A stretch of DNA of 64,000 bases from Comamonas testosteroni ATCC 11996 (GCF_000241525.1 NZ_AHIL01000012.1:186001-250000), one strand, 5' to 3'; shown: positions 46,335 through 57,136, counted from the first letter of the stretch. Numbers and translations are program-made. The notes: generated from the letters alone by a model not told the origin.

Positions 46335-46873
46335 AACAGAAAAACGCCTTGAAAACCGCACTGGCTCCGCTGCGCCTGCGCTGGAGCACCCTGGCCCAGC
46401 GCGAACAGAATCTGTTGCTGATCGCCGCCAGCGTCGTCCTGCTGGCCCTGCTCTGGTGGGTGGCGCTGGCACCGGCCCTGCACAGCCTGCGTACGGCCCC
46501 CGCACGCCATGCGGCAGCGGAGCGCCAGCTGCAGACCATGCTGCAGATGCAGGCCCAGGCCGAGCTGCTGCGCCAGCAGCCGCAGGGCAATAGCGCCGAT
46601 GCGAGCACTCAGCTGGAGCAGTCGCTCAAGACCGAACTCGGCAGCAGCGCACAGTTGCAGTGGCTGGGCAACCGTGCCCAGGTCAGCCTGAGCAATGCCG
46701 CCGCTCCCGCCCTGGCCCGCTGGCTGGCACAGGTGCGCGACAACAGCCATGCCTCGGTGGCCGAGATGAAGCTCAACCGCAATCCCGGAGAAAGCGTCGA
46801 CGGCGCTGCCGTTACACGCTGGAGCGGCAATCTGCTGCTCGATTTGCCCGGCAACGCAGGTGCACAGAATTAG
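46331..46873 (+). CDS. gspM: Type II secretion system protein GspM
   Basis: Bitopic inner-membrane partner of GspL. 180 residues with a membrane segment at about 29-51 (LLLIAASVVLLALLWWVAL), a coiled-coil-like stretch and a small periplasmic domain ending RWSGNLLLDLPG. Start overlaps gspL; gspN follows 8 bp later. Confidence 0.9.
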   Translation: MKQKNALKTALAPLRLRWSTLAQREQNLLLIAASVVLLALLWWVALAPALHSLRTAPARHAAAERQLQTMLQMQAQAELLRQQPQGNSADASTQLEQSLKTELGSSAQLQWLGNRAQVSLSNAAAPALARWLAQVRDNSHASVAEMKLNRNPGESVDGAAVTRWSGNLLLDLPGNAGAQN

Positions 46874-46881
46874 CCGCGACC

Positions 46882-47712
46882 ATGAGCCTGAGCACTTCAC
46901 GCCCCACCAGCAAAGCCTCGCGCAGACCGCGTGAGCCAGGCGAGCCGCGTTCGCCGCGCAGCTGGGCTGTTGGCGGAGCCTTGCTCGGCGGCCTGCTGGC
47001 GCTGCTCATCCATGCCCCGGCGGCCTGGCTGGCCACAGGCGTGCAATCGATCACAGCCGACCAGGTACAGCTGCAGGAGCCGCGCGGCACGCTCTGGCGC
47101 GGCTCGGCCAGACTGGTGCTGACCGGCGGCAAGGACAGCCAGGACCAGAGCAGCTTGCCCACGCGCCTGAACTGGACACTGCGACCCAGCCTGAGCGGCG
47201 CCAGCATCAGCCTGCAAAGCGATTGCTGCACCAGCACCCCGATGCTGGCGCAGCTGCAGCCGGGCTGGAACGCCATGACGGTGCGCTTCAAGGACAGCAT
47301 GCTGCAACTGCCCGCCGACATGCTGGCCGGACTGGGCACGCCCTGGAACACCGTGGCCCTGCAAGGTCAGTTGCGCCTGTCCACGGTCGGGCTGACACTG
47401 CAGTATCGCGCCGGCCGGGCCACCAGCCAGGGGCTGACACGGCTGGAAGCATTGGCCGTATCGTCCAGACTGTCGTCGCTCAGGCCCCTGGGCAGCTACC
47501 GCCTCGATATACAGGGCGGAGACAATGCCCAGCTGAATCTGATCACACTGGGCGGCGACCTGCAGCTCAGCGGCCAGGGCCAATGGGTGGGCTCGCGCCT
47601 GCACTTCAGGGGCGAAGCCTCTGCCAGCCCCGAGCGCGAAGCCGCTCTGTCGAATTTGCTTAATATCTTGGGGCGCCGCCAGGGTGCGCGCTCCATCATC
47701 ACCTTTGGTTGA
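46882..47712 (+). CDS. gspN: Type II secretion system protein GspN
   Basis: Inner-membrane-anchored T2SS accessory of 276 residues: basic cytoplasmic tail, one membrane segment (about 30-55), then a periplasmic domain with the GspN-like GTLWRGSARLVL and DIQGGDNAQLNLITLGGDLQLSG segments. The ATG at 46882 was chosen because the longer frame overlaps gspM entirely. gspD follows 3 bp later. Confidence 0.88.
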   Translation: MSLSTSRPTSKASRRPREPGEPRSPRSWAVGGALLGGLLALLIHAPAAWLATGVQSITADQVQLQEPRGTLWRGSARLVLTGGKDSQDQSSLPTRLNWTLRPSLSGASISLQSDCCTSTPMLAQLQPGWNAMTVRFKDSMLQLPADMLAGLGTPWNTVALQGQLRLSTVGLTLQYRAGRATSQGLTRLEALAVSSRLSSLRPLGSYRLDIQGGDNAQLNLITLGGDLQLSGQGQWVGSRLHFRGEASASPEREAALSNLLNILGRRQGARSIITFG

Positions 47713-47715
47713 CCC

Positions 47716-50097
47716 ATGACTCAGCATTCACGCACCGCCTGGCAAAACACACTGCATTCGATAGCTGTTGCCTCGCTTGCCGTCTGCATTTCAGCACCTA
47801 TTCATGCTCAAACCCAGAGCGGACAAGCGAATGCCACTCCTAGTTTGCGACCAGGCGAGCCCGTCACGCTGAACTTCACCAATGCCGATATCGAGGCCGT
47901 GTCGCGCGCCATGGCCGCCATCACCAATCGCAACGTAGTGGTGGATCCGCGCGTCAAGGGCCAGATCACGCTACTGACCGACAAGGCCGTCTCGCCTGCC
48001 ACGGCCTATCAGCAATACCTGGCGGCACTGCGCATGCAGGGCTTCACGGTGACGGAGTCGGCGGGTCTGTTCAAGGTGATTCCCGAAGCCGATGCCAAGC
48101 TGCAGTCCAGCGAGGTCTCCGTCGGCCAGGGAGGGCGCGGCAGTCAGGCCGGCGGCGGACAGATCGTCACGCAGATCTTCAAGCTCAACTACGAGAACGC
48201 CAACAATCTGGTGCCCGTGCTGCGGCCGCTGATCAGCCCCAACAACACCATCAACGTCAACCCCGGCAACAACTCGCTGATCATCACCGACTACGCCGAC
48301 AATCTGCAGCGCATCTCGCGCATCATCGCCAGCACCGATGTCTCCAACGCCACCGACGTGGAAGTCATCGCGCTGCGCCATGCCGTTGCCGCCGATATGG
48401 TGGCCCTGGTCAATCGCCTGATGGAAGGCGGCTCTGCCACCGCAGGCGGCGTGGTCCAGGCCGGAGCCGGTGCGGCAGCAGGCCAGGCAGACACCAGCTT
48501 CCGCACCTCGATACTGGCCGAGCCGCGCAGCAACTCGGTGCTGATCCGTGCGGCCAACCCGGCCAAGCTGTCGCAGATCCGCTCGCTGATCGCGCGTCTG
48601 GACCAGCCGGCCATGACTGGCAACGGTGACGACGGCAACATCCATGTGGTGTATCTCAAGAACGCCGACGCAGTGTCTCTGGCCGCCACGCTGCGTGCCG
48701 CCATCAACGCCCAGACCAGCGCCAGCACCGCCCTGGGTGGCCAGCCGGGCATGACGGCGGCCGCCGGCTCGACCACCAATGCAGCAAGCTCCCAGCCCGT
48801 GATCTCGCGCGGCACGGACGGCAGTGCCACCGTAGGTCTGGGCGGCGGCAACAGCGGCCCCAGCTCCCGCTTCGGCACTGCCCAGCAGCCCTCCACGGGC
48901 GGCATGATCCAGGCCGACCCCACGACCAACTCGCTGATCATCACGGCTCCTGGCCCGCTGTACCGCCAGTTGCGCACCGTCATCGACAAGCTCGACGGCC
49001 GCCGTGCCCAGGTGCTGATTGAAGCCCTGATTGTCGAAGTCTCCGCCGACAAGGCGGCCCAGCTGGGCGTGCAGTGGAGTTCGGTGATCCGCAACAACGG
49101 CCGCGTGCTGGGCGTGCTCGGCAACGGCACCTCCATCAGCGGCATCTCGAACATCTTCGGCCTGTCGGGGGCCGTTGGCAATCTGGTCAACGGCACACCC
49201 CTGACCGACAGCCAGGCCTCGGCGATCGGCGGCATGAAGGGCATGAACCTGGGCTTCACCCAGAACGTCAACGGCAACACCAGCCTGGGTGCCCTGGTCA
49301 ACCTGATGCAGGGCGACGGCGACACCAACATTCTCTCCACACCCAATCTGATGACGCTGGACAACGAGGAAGCCAGCATCATGGTGGGCGAGAACGTGCC
49401 CTTCCCCACAGGCTCCTATACCAACACCGCCGGCACCTCGGGCTCCGTCAATCCCTTCACCACCTATGAGCGCAAGGACGTGGGTACGCTGCTCAAGATT
49501 CGTCCGCAGATCAACGAAAACGGCACCATCAAGATGGCCGTCTATCAGGAGAACTCGGCAGTCAAGCAGGGCACAGCCAACGCCCAGTCCGGCGCCACCA
49601 CCACCAAGCGCTCCATCGAGTCGAATGTGCTGGTCGAGGACGGTGCCATCGTGGTGCTGGGCGGCTTGATTGCCGACGAATACAGCCAGAGCCAGGAACG
49701 CGTGCCGCTGCTGGGCGATATTCCACTGCTGGGCAATCTGTTTCGCAACACCAGCCGCGAGCGCAAGAAGACCAATCTCATGGTGTTTCTGCGCCCCACC
49801 GTGCTGCGTGACGCCAGCTCCACCAGCCAGCTCTCGCAGGACCGCTATGAGTCCATTCGCGGCATGCAGCAAACCGTGCAGCCCGACCCCAATCTGCTGA
49901 TGCGCAATGTCAATGCCGCGCCCTTGCTGCCCGCATCCAGCGGCGCTGCACCGGCAAGCGTGCCCAATGTGGCTATCGTTCCTGGAGCCAAGCCCGAGAT
50001 CGTGGACTTCACGCGCCCAGGCCAGCCCACGGTGGACGGCCAGCCCGTGACCGTGACGCCTGTGACGCCCGCCACCCTGCCCCCGGGCACCCTGTAA
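47716..50097 (+). CDS. gspD: Type II secretion system secretin GspD
   Basis: Outer-membrane secretin channel of 793 residues. A signal peptide ends near SAPIHA. An N0 domain starts at [20 protein letters not shown], followed by N1-N3 domains (repeated NSLII motifs), with a Gly/Ser/Thr-rich insert before N3, and the secretin core with [18 protein letters not shown] and [13 protein letters not shown] long Pro/Ala-rich C-terminal tail follows the S-domain position. No pilotin gene (gspS) is seen nearby. Confidence 0.96.
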   Translation: MTQHSRTAWQNTLHSIAVASLAVCISAPIHAQTQSGQANATPSLRPGEPVTLNFTNADIEAVSRAMAAITNRNVVVDPRVKGQITLLTDKAVSPATAYQQYLAALRMQGFTVTESAGLFKVIPEADAKLQSSEVSVGQGGRGSQAGGGQIVTQIFKLNYENANNLVPVLRPLISPNNTINVNPGNNSLIITDYADNLQRISRIIASTDVSNATDVEVIALRHAVAADMVALVNRLMEGGSATAGGVVQAGAGAAAGQADTSFRTSILAEPRSNSVLIRAANPAKLSQIRSLIARLDQPAMTGNGDDGNIHVVYLKNADAVSLAATLRAAINAQTSASTALGGQPGMTAAAGSTTNAASSQPVISRGTDGSATVGLGGGNSGPSSRFGTAQQPSTGGMIQADPTTNSLIITAPGPLYRQLRTVIDKLDGRRAQVLIEALIVEVSADKAAQLGVQWSSVIRNNGRVLGVLGNGTSISGISNIFGLSGAVGNLVNGTPLTDSQASAIGGMKGMNLGFTQNVNGNTSLGALVNLMQGDGDTNILSTPNLMTLDNEEASIMVGENVPFPTGSYTNTAGTSGSVNPFTTYERKDVGTLLKIRPQINENGTIKMAVYQENSAVKQGTANAQSGATTTKRSIESNVLVEDGAIVVLGGLIADEYSQSQERVPLLGDIPLLGNLFRNTSRERKKTNLMVFLRPTVLRDASSTSQLSQDRYESIRGMQQTVQPDPNLLMRNVNAAPLLPASSGAAPASVPNVAIVPGAKPEIVDFTRPGQPTVDGQPVTVTPVTPATLPPGTL

Positions 50098-50110
50098 GCG
50101 AAAGCCACGC

Positions 50111-51472
50111 ATGCGCTACCCCCTGCCCTATGGCTTTGCCCGCAGCAGCCAGTTGCTGATCGAGGATGACGGCCAGGAGCCCGTGCTCTGGCATGGTCCG
50201 CATCCCGACTGGTCGGCCATCTCCGAAGTGCAGCGCAAGCATGCGGTGCAGCGTTGGCAGCTGCTGGACAGCGGCGCGCTGGCCCATCGCATCAGCGCGG
50301 CCTATGCGCAAAGCGACTCCAGCGCGGCCATGGTGGTCAGCGAGGTAGAGTCCGATGCCGATCTGACGCGCATGATGCAGGAGCTGCCAGCCGTGGAGGA
50401 CTTGCTGGAGACCGCGGACGACGCCCCCATCATCCGCATGCTCAACGCCCTGCTCACGCAGGCGGCACGCGACGGTGCTTCGGATATCCATATCGAGCCC
50501 TACGAGCGCCATTCCAGCGTGCGCTTTCGCGTGGACGGCGATTTGCGTGAGGTAGTGCAGCCCAACCGGGCCCTGCACGCCGCCCTGATCAGTCGCCTGA
50601 AGATCATGGCCGACCTGGACATTGCCGAGAAACGCCTGCCCCAGGACGGGCGCATCAGCCTGCGCCTGGGCACGCGAGCCATTGACGTGCGCGTCTCCAC
50701 CCTGCCCAGTGCCCACGGCGAGCGCGCCGTGCTGCGTCTGCTGGACAAGAGCGAGAGCAAGCTCAGCCTGGAAGCCGTTGGCATGGGCGGCGAGACGCTC
50801 AGGCGCTTCACCCATCTCACGGCGCAGCCCCACGGCATCGTGCTGGTCACCGGCCCCACGGGCTCGGGCAAAACCACCACGCTCTACGCCGCGCTGCAGC
50901 GCATGGATGCCAGCCACAGCAACATCATGACGGTGGAAGACCCCATCGAATATGAGCTGGCCGGCGTGGGTCAGACCCAGGTCAACGCCAAGATCGAGCT
51001 GACCTTTGCCAAGGCCTTGCGCGCCCTGCTGCGCCAGGACCCGGACGTGATCATGATCGGCGAAATCCGCGACTTCGAAACCGCGCAGATCGCCATCCAG
51101 GCTTCGCTCACCGGCCACCTGGTGCTGGCCACGCTGCACACCAATGACGCGCCCAGCGCCGTCACCCGCCTGATCGACATGGGGGTCGAACCCTTTTTGC
51201 TGTCGTCCTCACTGCTGGGAGTGCTGGCACAGCGCTTGGTGCGCAAGGTCGACCAGAGCGAGCCCAGCGGCTACCGGGGCCGCACCGGCATCTTCGAGCT
51301 GCTGGCGGTGGACGACGCCATTCGCGCCCAGATCCATCGCGGCGCCAGCGAGGCAGAGATTCGCGAGACCGCCATGGCGGCAGGTATGCAGCTGATGCGC
51401 GAGGATGGCGAACGCCTGGTGCGCGAAGGCATCACCACTCAGGCCGAGGTCATGCGCGTCACGCGCGACTGA
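50111..51472 (+). CDS. gspE: Type II secretion system ATPase GspE lacking the zinc domain
   Basis: Hexameric cytoplasmic ATPase driving pseudopilus assembly. The 453 residues have Walker A GPTGSGKT (248-255), Asp box, Walker B ([11 protein letters not shown]) and His box (ATLHTNDA). The usual tetracysteine zinc insert between LAQRLVR and [10 protein letters not shown] is absent: only about seven residues (KVDQSEPS) join them. The ATPase core is intact, so it is probably functional. GspF, its normal neighbour, lies 7.3 kb away. Confidence 0.95.
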   Translation: MRYPLPYGFARSSQLLIEDDGQEPVLWHGPHPDWSAISEVQRKHAVQRWQLLDSGALAHRISAAYAQSDSSAAMVVSEVESDADLTRMMQELPAVEDLLETADDAPIIRMLNALLTQAARDGASDIHIEPYERHSSVRFRVDGDLREVVQPNRALHAALISRLKIMADLDIAEKRLPQDGRISLRLGTRAIDVRVSTLPSAHGERAVLRLLDKSESKLSLEAVGMGGETLRRFTHLTAQPHGIVLVTGPTGSGKTTTLYAALQRMDASHSNIMTVEDPIEYELAGVGQTQVNAKIELTFAKALRALLRQDPDVIMIGEIRDFETAQIAIQASLTGHLVLATLHTNDAPSAVTRLIDMGVEPFLLSSSLLGVLAQRLVRKVDQSEPSGYRGRTGIFELLAVDDAIRAQIHRGASEAEIRETAMAAGMQLMREDGERLVREGITTQAEVMRVTRD

Positions 51473-51484
51473 GAGGCCACGGGC

Positions 51485-52663
51485 TCACTCGCGCCAGCGC
51501 AGCATGGCCGGGCCCGTGAGCAGCACGCGCACGAAATCGGCCTGCCGCCCCACCCCCACCTTGACCGCCGCCGATTTGAACTGCGAACGCGCGGTATGGA
51601 TGGACAGGCCTTGTCTCTCGGCGAACTCCTGCAGGGTCCAGCCATTGATCAGCGCCTGGGCCAGCTGAGCCTCTGCCAGCGTGAGCCGGTACAGATTGCG
51701 CAGCAACTCCTGCAACGAGGGAATGCTCAGCGCCGGATCGCTGATCAGCAGCATGGCGGCACTGCGCTCGCCATAGGGACTGCTATGTAGGGGCAAGGGC
51801 GACACCATGACCTGTAGCTGCTGTCCAGCCAGCCCTGTGAAGCGGCTGGCCCGGCCGTGGTGCTGCCCCTTGCCCAGCCCTGTGGCAACACAGTCCCGCA
51901 TGGCTTTCTGCAGCCAGCGCTGGTCTGCGGCATTGGTGGCCTGCAGGCTCTCGTCAGCTGCGCGATATATCAGCTGGCTTTGCTCCATCAGGCGCAAGGC
52001 CCGGCTGCTGGCATGCATCACGGCAGCACGTTCGTCCAGAAGAACCACGCCCACCGGCAGATCCTCCAGCACGGACAGCGATGCGTTGAGCAATGCCTGG
52101 GTGCGGTACAGGCGTCGGTGCATCGCAAACGCGGTCTGCAGATGCGGCATGAGCTGCTGCACCAGGCCCAGCTCTTCGGCGCTGTAGGCACCCACCGCAT
52201 GCGGCCTGACAACCGTGATGTTGAACGAGCGGTCATGCTGGTTGTCGACCACGGCCGCGCAGGAATAGAACAGATCCTGGGGCTGCAGCCAGTCGCCATA
52301 CCATTCGGTACCCGGCAGGCTCTGGTCGGGAAACAGGGTGGAGGAATTCACCACCGTGCCCGGTCTATGCAGGCTCTGGTCCTGCAGCCAGACATTGCAC
52401 TGACAGTAGTGCGCGGCAAAGCTTTCGAGTTCGGCGGTGGCAAAGCCCTGGCTGGCGCCGAAAGTGCCGAAGCCCCCGTCCAGATCCACCGTCCGCTGCG
52501 CGAAGTCGTTGGCCCAGATCACGCTGGCCGGCGAACGCAGTGCCGAACCGAACAGGGCCAGAAAGCCCTGCCAGCGCACCGGCTCCAGCGCCGACTCGTA
52601 GATGGCCGCTATCAATGCAGGAACCCGTTCCTGCAACACCAAAGGCAGATGCGCTACCGCCAT
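51485..52663 (-). CDS. LuxR-type helix-turn-helix transcriptional regulator
   Basis: 392 residues. The C-terminal part has a LuxR-like HTH (LTLAEAQLAQALINGWTLQEFAERQGLSIHTARSQFKSAAVKVG). The middle resembles a PAS-like fold (LSVLEDLPVGVVLLDERAAVMHAS), and the N-terminal half has a large sensory region without recognised motif. The ATG at 52663 follows a GGGGG stretch. It is antisense to and downstream of gspE, and divergent from the lipoprotein gene, which it may regulate. Confidence 0.85.
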   Translation of the reverse strand: MAVAHLPLVLQERVPALIAAIYESALEPVRWQGFLALFGSALRSPASVIWANDFAQRTVDLDGGFGTFGASQGFATAELESFAAHYCQCNVWLQDQSLHRPGTVVNSSTLFPDQSLPGTEWYGDWLQPQDLFYSCAAVVDNQHDRSFNITVVRPHAVGAYSAEELGLVQQLMPHLQTAFAMHRRLYRTQALLNASLSVLEDLPVGVVLLDERAAVMHASSRALRLMEQSQLIYRAADESLQATNAADQRWLQKAMRDCVATGLGKGQHHGRASRFTGLAGQQLQVMVSPLPLHSSPYGERSAAMLLISDPALSIPSLQELLRNLYRLTLAEAQLAQALINGWTLQEFAERQGLSIHTARSQFKSAAVKVGVGRQADFVRVLLTGPAMLRWRE

Positions 52664-52835
52664 AGAGCCCCCTTCCAAGGCTCGCCACAGCAAGCGCCTG
52701 ATGGCCCTTCGCCGGGGATTTATTTCATTTACTCACACTTTGAAATCGCTGCAAACCCTTCGCCCATTTTGGTGATGTTTTCGCGACAACAAGTACTTAC
52801 AAACAAGGCAGCCACTCTCTCAACCAAAGGCCGCC

Positions 52836-54794
52836 ATGTCACAAGCCCCCGCCACCACACCATTCATCCGCCGCTCAGTGTCCCTGGGCACCCTGATCCT
52901 GATTGCCTCCATTGCCGGCTGCGGCGGCGGCGGCGGCAGCGACAGCACGTCTCCCGCTCCGTCGCCCGCCCCGGCTCCGGCCACAAAATCGATCTCCACC
53001 ACCGTGATCGACGGCGCCTTGCAGAACGTCAAAGTCTGCCTGGACAGAAATGACAACGGCAGCTGTGACAGTGAAGAGCCCAGTGCCGTCACCAATGCCT
53101 CCGGCCAGGCCAGCCTGGAAGTGCCCGAGGCCGATGCGGGCAAATACCCGATTCTGGCCCTGGTCACCAAGGACTCCGTCGATGCCGACACCGGCGCCGT
53201 TCCCGTGGCCTTCATGCTCCGAGCGCCCGCCGATCAGCCTGGCGTCGTCAGCCCGCTGAGCACCCTGGTGCAGGCGCACAGCCGGGCCACGGGCAGCAGC
53301 ACCAGCGATGCGGCAGCAGCCATCCAGAGCCAGCTGGGCCTGGGCGCTTCGGCGCTGGCGGATTTCACCCAGGACGGCAGCAACGCCGGCAAGCTGGCCG
53401 CCACCATGGCGCGCCTGATCGTGGTGACCACCCAGACCCAGCTCACCAACACGGCGGGCGCAACAGGCGTCGACGGCGCACCGCTGACTTCGGTGCAGCT
53501 CAATGCCGCCGTCAACAGCGTGCTGCTGCAGCAGTTGCAAACCCTGGCCACGGCCGTGCTGGACAACCCCGCCCTCAGCGACACCAGCACCTCCATGAAG
53601 GACAAGCAATCCGCCATGGAGACCGCCGCCCAGCAGGTGGCCAGCGCCTCGGGCGTCACGGCCGGCAATGTGGGCCTGATCGCAGCCATGCAGTCGCAAT
53701 CCAGCAGCCCCGAGGCCGGCGGCCCCGCGCCGAGCACTCAGCTGCGCTGGCTCAGCTTTAGCGACACCAGCAACTACTACATCCGGGCTTTCGAAGCCAC
53801 GGCCGAGCAGAACACGCCCGATGCCAACGGCAAACGCTATTTCACGGAATTCCGCGAGCGCGTGGCTGGCGGCCTGGAGCAGCCCTGGACCCGGCCGCAG
53901 GTCTATTGGACCGGCAGTGAATGGTTTGCCTGTCCCACCGATTTCGTGCAGCAGGTCACCAGCCTTGCCAGCGGCGAGACCGAATCCCTGTACTGCAAGA
54001 GCCTGGCCAGCAGAGCCAAGCAAAGCGTGCGCAATATCACCGGCCTGAAGATGCGCGATATCGTCACCGAGATCCGCTCCGCACCGTGGCAGGACGCGGC
54101 CGACGGCAGCTTTGCCAGCTGGGGCCCCAGGCCCGATCAGGTTCCCGCCGAAACGACCTTCCCCAGCGGCTCCACGCTCAGCTATCGCACCGTCACCGAT
54201 CTGGGCGGCAGCGACTACTACCTGAGCAACAACGCCAACCGCGCCACCATTGCCCGTGCCGACGCCCCGAACAACCCTGACACCAGCACCTGGCGTAGCG
54301 CGACGCTTGCGGAATTCATCGCGTGGAACGCCGGCGACTTCGCGCCCAATGTCTCGGCCGCCGAAGTGCACGGCAACAACTCGCGCGTGCTGGTCGGCCG
54401 CCGCGACTATCTCAAGCCCGATGGCAGTGCTGCCTACAAGCGCTATATGGTGGGTTTCGAGAACGGCGGCGAGCAGCGCGCACGCTTTTATGAATGTGAG
54501 GGCGATATGAGCACCTTGCCCAACAACCGGACCCTGTTCATCAACGGAGTGTCCACCTGCAAGACGATCCTGGTCAGCAACTACAGCATCGCCACCCAGG
54601 CAGATGCCAAGGTGCTGCGCTTCACGCAGGAGCCCACCCAGCTCAATGTCAGCAACTTCCAGAACTACCGCCTGTTCGTCGAACGGGGCGGCATCACCTA
54701 TGTCGGCTATCGGGACAAGCAGATGGTCAGCAATCAGCAGCGGCTCAATGGCACTGCAGCCGATGCGCTGCTTGCCGCCCTCGGCCTGAACTGA
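52836..54794 (+). CDS. Large putative lipoprotein of unknown function
   Basis: 652 residues with a lipoprotein signal (lipobox IAGC at about 27-30) and then a poly-Gly linker. An N-terminal domain with VIDGALQNVKVCLDRNDNGSCDSEEPSA resembles the calcium-binding, prealbumin-like modules found on secreted proteins. The middle is Ala/Thr/Gln-rich and helical. The C-terminal half is Tyr/Trp-rich with four cysteines. No enzymatic motif was recognised. Position between gspE and gspF raises the possibility of a T2SS-exported surface lipoprotein. Own terminator. Confidence 0.75.
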   Translation: MSQAPATTPFIRRSVSLGTLILIASIAGCGGGGGSDSTSPAPSPAPAPATKSISTTVIDGALQNVKVCLDRNDNGSCDSEEPSAVTNASGQASLEVPEADAGKYPILALVTKDSVDADTGAVPVAFMLRAPADQPGVVSPLSTLVQAHSRATGSSTSDAAAAIQSQLGLGASALADFTQDGSNAGKLAATMARLIVVTTQTQLTNTAGATGVDGAPLTSVQLNAAVNSVLLQQLQTLATAVLDNPALSDTSTSMKDKQSAMETAAQQVASASGVTAGNVGLIAAMQSQSSSPEAGGPAPSTQLRWLSFSDTSNYYIRAFEATAEQNTPDANGKRYFTEFRERVAGGLEQPWTRPQVYWTGSEWFACPTDFVQQVTSLASGETESLYCKSLASRAKQSVRNITGLKMRDIVTEIRSAPWQDAADGSFASWGPRPDQVPAETTFPSGSTLSYRTVTDLGGSDYYLSNNANRATIARADAPNNPDTSTWRSATLAEFIAWNAGDFAPNVSAAEVHGNNSRVLVGRRDYLKPDGSAAYKRYMVGFENGGEQRARFYECEGDMSTLPNNRTLFINGVSTCKTILVSNYSIATQADAKVLRFTQEPTQLNVSNFQNYRLFVERGGITYVGYRDKQMVSNQQRLNGTAADALLAALGLN

Positions 54795-54812
54795 CTCCCC
54801 GCCTCGCTGCAC

Positions 54813-54837
54813 AGCCCACCTCACGGTGGGCTTTTTT
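54813..54837 (+). terminator. Terminator after the lipoprotein gene
   Basis: AGCCCACC / GGTGGGCT stem with a TCAC loop and T6. Confidence 0.9.
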
Positions 54838-54890
54838 CATGCATGGCCTCAGTCAGCAGCGGTCATTGAGCCTTTGCCAGAATCGTTGCC

Positions 54891-55175
54891 ATGCTTGAAA
54901 ACCTTCGCACTTCCGTCCAGCCCTATGGCGGCGATCTGTTTCTGCTGCTGATCGCCCTGGCCATTGTCAGCCTCGCCGTGCTGTTCAACCTCAAGGCCCG
55001 CCTGCCCGTGGACCAGTTGCGCCGCGTGATCCGCATGGCGGCGCTGGTGGCCTTGCTGGGCTCGGTATTTGCCATGCAGGCCGGCAGCACCTACTACGCC
55101 ATGGCCGCCGTGCTGCTGGCCTGGGGTGTGCTGGTCGGCATTGTTTTTGGACGTGAGATCGGCCGTAAACGCTGA
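54891..55175 (+). CDS. Small two-helix membrane protein, unknown
   Basis: 94 residues with membrane segments at about 15-35 and 47-86 (the latter probably two helices) and basic ends (VFGREIGRKR). No recognised family. It lies 45 bp before the flavin oxidoreductase in the same direction and may be co-transcribed. It has a normal ATG and no overlap with a better frame, so I consider it real. Confidence 0.65.
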   Translation: MLENLRTSVQPYGGDLFLLLIALAIVSLAVLFNLKARLPVDQLRRVIRMAALVALLGSVFAMQAGSTYYAMAAVLLAWGVLVGIVFGREIGRKR

Positions 55176-55220
55176 CCCCCAAAACGCTGCAAGCTATCAA
55201 AACCATATAGATCAATCGCC

Positions 55221-56228
55221 ATGAAATCCCTGAACAACGTCAAGCTGTCCATGCTGGACCTGGTCGCCGTGCGCGAAGGCGCAACGGTGGCCGATGCTCT
55301 GCAGATTGCCGTGCGCACCGCGCAGCAGGCCGAGAAGCTGGGCTTCACCCGCTACTGGCTGGCCGAGCACCACAATATGCCGGGCATTGCGAGTTCGGCC
55401 ACAGCCGTGCTGATCGGCCACATCGCAGGTGCCACGCAGAAGATTCGTGTAGGCTCGGGCGGCATCATGCTGCCCAACCATGCACCGCTGGTGGTGGCCG
55501 AGGCCTTCGGCACGCTGGCCGAGCTCTACCCGGGCCGCATCGACCTGGGTCTGGGTCGCGCGCCGGGCACCGACGGTGCGACCATGCGCGCCCTGCGCCG
55601 TGACCGCGTCGAGACCGAGGAGGACTTCCCTCGTGACGTACAGGAGCTGCAGCGCCTGCTGGGCGATCACCAGGATGGCGCCCGCATCATCGCCATGCCG
55701 GGCGCGGGCACGCATGTCCCGATCTGGCTGCTGGGCTCCAGCCTGTTCTCGGCCCAGCTGGCTGCACACATGGGCCTGCCCTATGCCTTTGCCTCGCACT
55801 TTGCGCCGCGCATGCTGCACCAGGCCCTGGCCCTGTACCGCCAGATGTTCAAGCCCAGTGCCACACTGGCCAAGCCTTACGCGATTGTCGGCGTGCCGGT
55901 GATTGCAGCCCCCAGCGATGAAGAGGCCCGGTTTCTGGCCAGCAGCACCTATCAGCGCGTGCTCGGCATCCTGACCGGCAACCGCACCCGTCTCATGCCC
56001 CCGATACCGGACTTCTGGGAGCAGCTGGACGGGCGCGCCCAGGCGGCGATTGCCGATTTTCTGGCCGTGGGCGTCATCGGCGGCCCGGATACCGTGCGCC
56101 AGGGCCTGCAAAAGCTGGCCGACGAGACCCAGGCCGATGAATTCATGATCGTCAGCGATGTCTATGACGCCGAGCTGCGCCTGCGCAGTCTGGAGATCAC
56201 GGCTGGCGCCATGAACACCGCCGCCTGA
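55221..56228 (+). CDS. LLM class flavin-dependent oxidoreductase (luciferase-like, YhbW type)
   Basis: 335 residues of the bacterial-luciferase TIM-barrel family using FMN or F420-like flavin. Characteristic segments are [12 protein letters not shown] (substrate/flavin pocket), [13 protein letters not shown] and [14 protein letters not shown]. The YhbW/MsnO3-like subgroup fits the overall pattern. The substrate is unknown. It stands between the small membrane protein and a WYL regulator. Confidence 0.9.
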   Translation: MKSLNNVKLSMLDLVAVREGATVADALQIAVRTAQQAEKLGFTRYWLAEHHNMPGIASSATAVLIGHIAGATQKIRVGSGGIMLPNHAPLVVAEAFGTLAELYPGRIDLGLGRAPGTDGATMRALRRDRVETEEDFPRDVQELQRLLGDHQDGARIIAMPGAGTHVPIWLLGSSLFSAQLAAHMGLPYAFASHFAPRMLHQALALYRQMFKPSATLAKPYAIVGVPVIAAPSDEEARFLASSTYQRVLGILTGNRTRLMPPIPDFWEQLDGRAQAAIADFLAVGVIGGPDTVRQGLQKLADETQADEFMIVSDVYDAELRLRSLEITAGAMNTAA

Positions 56229-56353
56229 GCGATCATGGCAGCGCCCTCCTCTCTCGCTGTGCGGCAGGAGGAAGCTCAGGGATAGCGACAGACCGGCGTC
56301 CTGGCATGAGAGCATGCCAAACTCCTGCGTCGTTCACCTCTCGAATTTCGCCC

Positions 56354-57043
56354 ATGAGCCGTTCCGCCCGTCTGCTGCAATTGCTGGATACGCTGCGCCG
56401 CGCCCGTCAGCCGCAGACCGGGCCCGAGCTGGCCCAGGCGCTGGGCGTCAGCCTGCGCACGCTGTACCGCGACATCGCAACCTTGCGCACTCAGGGTGCC
56501 GACATTCTGGGCGACCCCGGCATAGGCTTCGAGATGCGGCCCGGCTTTTTGCTGCCGCCCCTGATGTTCAACGCCGACGAGCTGGAGGCGCTGCTGCTGG
56601 GCGCACGCTGGGCCAGCCTGCAGGCCGATCCGCAACTGGCCCAGGCTGCCACCGCCGCCATGGACCGCATCCGTTCGGCACTGCCACTGGAGCTGCGCAT
56701 CGCCGTCGACACCAGCGGCCTGCTGGTTCCCAATATGCAGAACGACCCGCCGGCCGAGCCGTGGCAGGCGGCGCTGCGCCGCGCCATCCGTGCCGAACAC
56801 AAGGTCGTGCTGCACTACCGTGACCAACATGGCGTGCCGAGCCAGCGCCGGATCTGGCCGTTTGCCATGGCCTACTTCGAGCGCAGCCGCGTGGTATCGG
56901 CATGGTGCGAATTGCGCCAGGCCTTTCGTCACTTTCGCGCCGACCGCGTGGATTCGCTGGAGGATCTGGGCGAACGCTATCCGCAAAGGCGCCAGGCACT
57001 GATACAGCGCTGGCTGGACGAAACCGGCTATACGCTGGATTGA
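56354..57043 (+). CDS. YafY-type transcriptional regulator (HTH plus WYL domain)
   Basis: 230 residues: an N-terminal HTH_11 domain (RSARLLQLLDTLRRARQPQTGPELAQALGVSLRTLYRDIATL) and a C-terminal WYL-type effector domain (ALRRAIRAEHKVVLHYRDQHG ... RRIWPFAMAYFERSRVVSAWCELR). The ATG at 56354 puts the HTH at the N-terminus. It lies directly upstream of a GST gene; a perfect palindrome in the 93-bp gap is a candidate operator. Confidence 0.88.
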   Translation: MSRSARLLQLLDTLRRARQPQTGPELAQALGVSLRTLYRDIATLRTQGADILGDPGIGFEMRPGFLLPPLMFNADELEALLLGARWASLQADPQLAQAATAAMDRIRSALPLELRIAVDTSGLLVPNMQNDPPAEPWQAALRRAIRAEHKVVLHYRDQHGVPSQRRIWPFAMAYFERSRVVSAWCELRQAFRHFRADRVDSLEDLGERYPQRRQALIQRWLDETGYTLD

Positions 57044-57051
57044 ACGGCGCT

Positions 57052-57070
57052 GCTGACAGAAACTGTCAGC
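57052..57070. promoter_or_regulatory. Perfect palindrome between yafY-type regulator and GST
   Basis: GCTGACAG-AAA-CTGTCAGC, an 8-3-8 perfect dyad 67 bp before the GST start. Likely operator for the adjacent WYL regulator. Confidence 0.55.
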
Positions 57071-57136
57071 CCCCGCTCCTACATTGGCTGCATGGCGTTT
57101 TTGCCATGTCACAACAGCCCGTCAAGGAGAGCCGCA

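Noticed and set aside
47971..50112. 713-codon frame opposite gspD
   Set aside because: Shadow of a GC-rich gene; the secretin motifs are on the plus strand.
52875..54824. 649-codon frame opposite the lipoprotein gene
   Set aside because: The plus-strand product has a lipobox and a terminator just after it; the antisense product is Gly/Ala/His-rich without motifs.
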